Origin: Armatimonadota bacterium
Lineage (GTDB): Bacteria > Armatimonadota > UBA5829 > DTJY01
Direction of reading: 5' to 3'
DNA length: 64,000 nt
Assembly (NCBI GenBank): GCA_017993055.1
Contig: JAGONM010000014.1
Coordinates: forward strand, 1-64,000
A program made the translations under genes and the position numbers. The notes under the pieces are model-generated. The model made no database searches. It was not told where the DNA came from and was given only the letters and a program-made list of their open reading frames with translations. Shown here piece by piece: positions 63,856-64,000 of this stretch; the stretch's first letter is position 1, and the number at the start of each line of letters is the position of its first letter.

Positions 63856-64000
63856 ATGACTGAGACCGCGCAGCGGATATGCCTTCTCACGGAGGAGCTT
63901 CATCCCCCGTTCGATGAAGGCTACAAGAACTTCACGTACCACCTGTTTCGCGAGTCGGCCGCGAGGCACGAAGTGCTCCGTCTTGGATCTGGCGATCCGG
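63856..64000 (+). CDS. start of another exopolysaccharide-locus protein, probably a glycosyltransferase (partial)
   Basis: ATG 63856 begins a frame open to the window end, about 48 residues (RICLLTEELHPPFDEGYKNF, then HLFRESAARHEVLRLG). The opening strand plus a gapped loop (PPFDEGYKN) fits the N-terminus of a GT4-type enzyme. It is 17 bp after the previous gene. Its identity is tentative because it is cut. Confidence 0.55.
   Translation, partial: MTETAQRICLLTEELHPPFDEGYKNFTYHLFRESAARHEVLRLGSGDP

Noticed and set aside
1-64000. CRISPR array, insertion sequence or prophage
   Set aside because: No regularly spaced direct repeats, transposase motifs or phage structural genes were recognised in any frame.

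Overview
The window looks like chromosomal DNA of a diderm (outer-membrane-bearing), free-living bacterium of roughly 60% GC. A phosphate-porin-like beta-barrel with a terminal Phe and a Wza/Wzc-type capsule export pair argue for an outer membrane. Strong GGAGG ribosome sites, frequent GTG/TTG starts and textbook TTGACA-17-TATAAT promoters are seen throughout. The many large secreted carbohydrate-active proteins, together with exosortase, ThuA, DUF4838, DUF6785-like and DegT proteins, fit poorly cultured polysaccharide degraders (Armatimonadota, Planctomycetota, Hydrogenedentota or similar). The phylum is an inference and is not proven by the sequence.

Layout. 1-5.1 kb: a Pho module, with a porin and pstS operon on the minus strand divergent from phoB-phoR on the plus strand. 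5.4-15.5 kb: a minus-strand run of secreted or metabolic genes (DUF4838 hydrolase-like protein, GNAT-like acyltransferase, toroid-type secreted enzyme, HpsN-type HisD homologue, DegT aminotransferase, GH30 glycosidase); a short relic of a second degT gene lies between hisD and the toroid gene. 15.6-21 kb: a translationally coupled secreted glycosidase-like protein and polytopic membrane protein, then yjbQ. 21.4-25.7 kb: a four-domain CoA-disulfide reductase/rhodanese/TusA/DsrE2 fusion with its ArsR regulator, divergent from an HpcH/HpaI aldolase and a ThuA-like protein. 25.8-36 kb: a DUF4139-like secreted protein preceded by a highly structured, terminator-containing leader, a lysine-rich mini-protein, a 1155-aa secreted protein, TrpB2, gamma-glutamyltransferase, a pair of half-size DMT transporters and tRNA-Glu(CUC). 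36-47 kb: a compositionally odd secreted propeller-like protein beside the tRNA, an SDF-family symporter coupled to a tiny Cys-rich exported peptide, an alpha-glucuronidase-like protein with a malectin domain, a DEAD-box helicase and a parallel beta-helix protein.

47-64 kb is one long plus-strand exopolysaccharide locus: UDP-sugar 4-epimerase, Wza-like export protein, Wzc-like co-polymerase/BY-kinase (Walker A Lys replaced by Arg), initiating sugar-phosphate transferase, exosortase, EpsI, Wzx-like flippase, SAM methyltransferase, Wzy/ligase, three GT4 glycosyltransferases, polysaccharide deacetylase, a PaaK/CapK-like adenylate ligase and the start of one more protein cut by the window edge. 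Together these could make a nucleotide sugar, start a lipid-linked repeat, extend, decorate, flip, polymerise and export it. The exosortase/EpsI pair suggests that proteins with a C-terminal sorting tag are anchored to or processed with this polymer; no such tagged substrate was recognised in the window.
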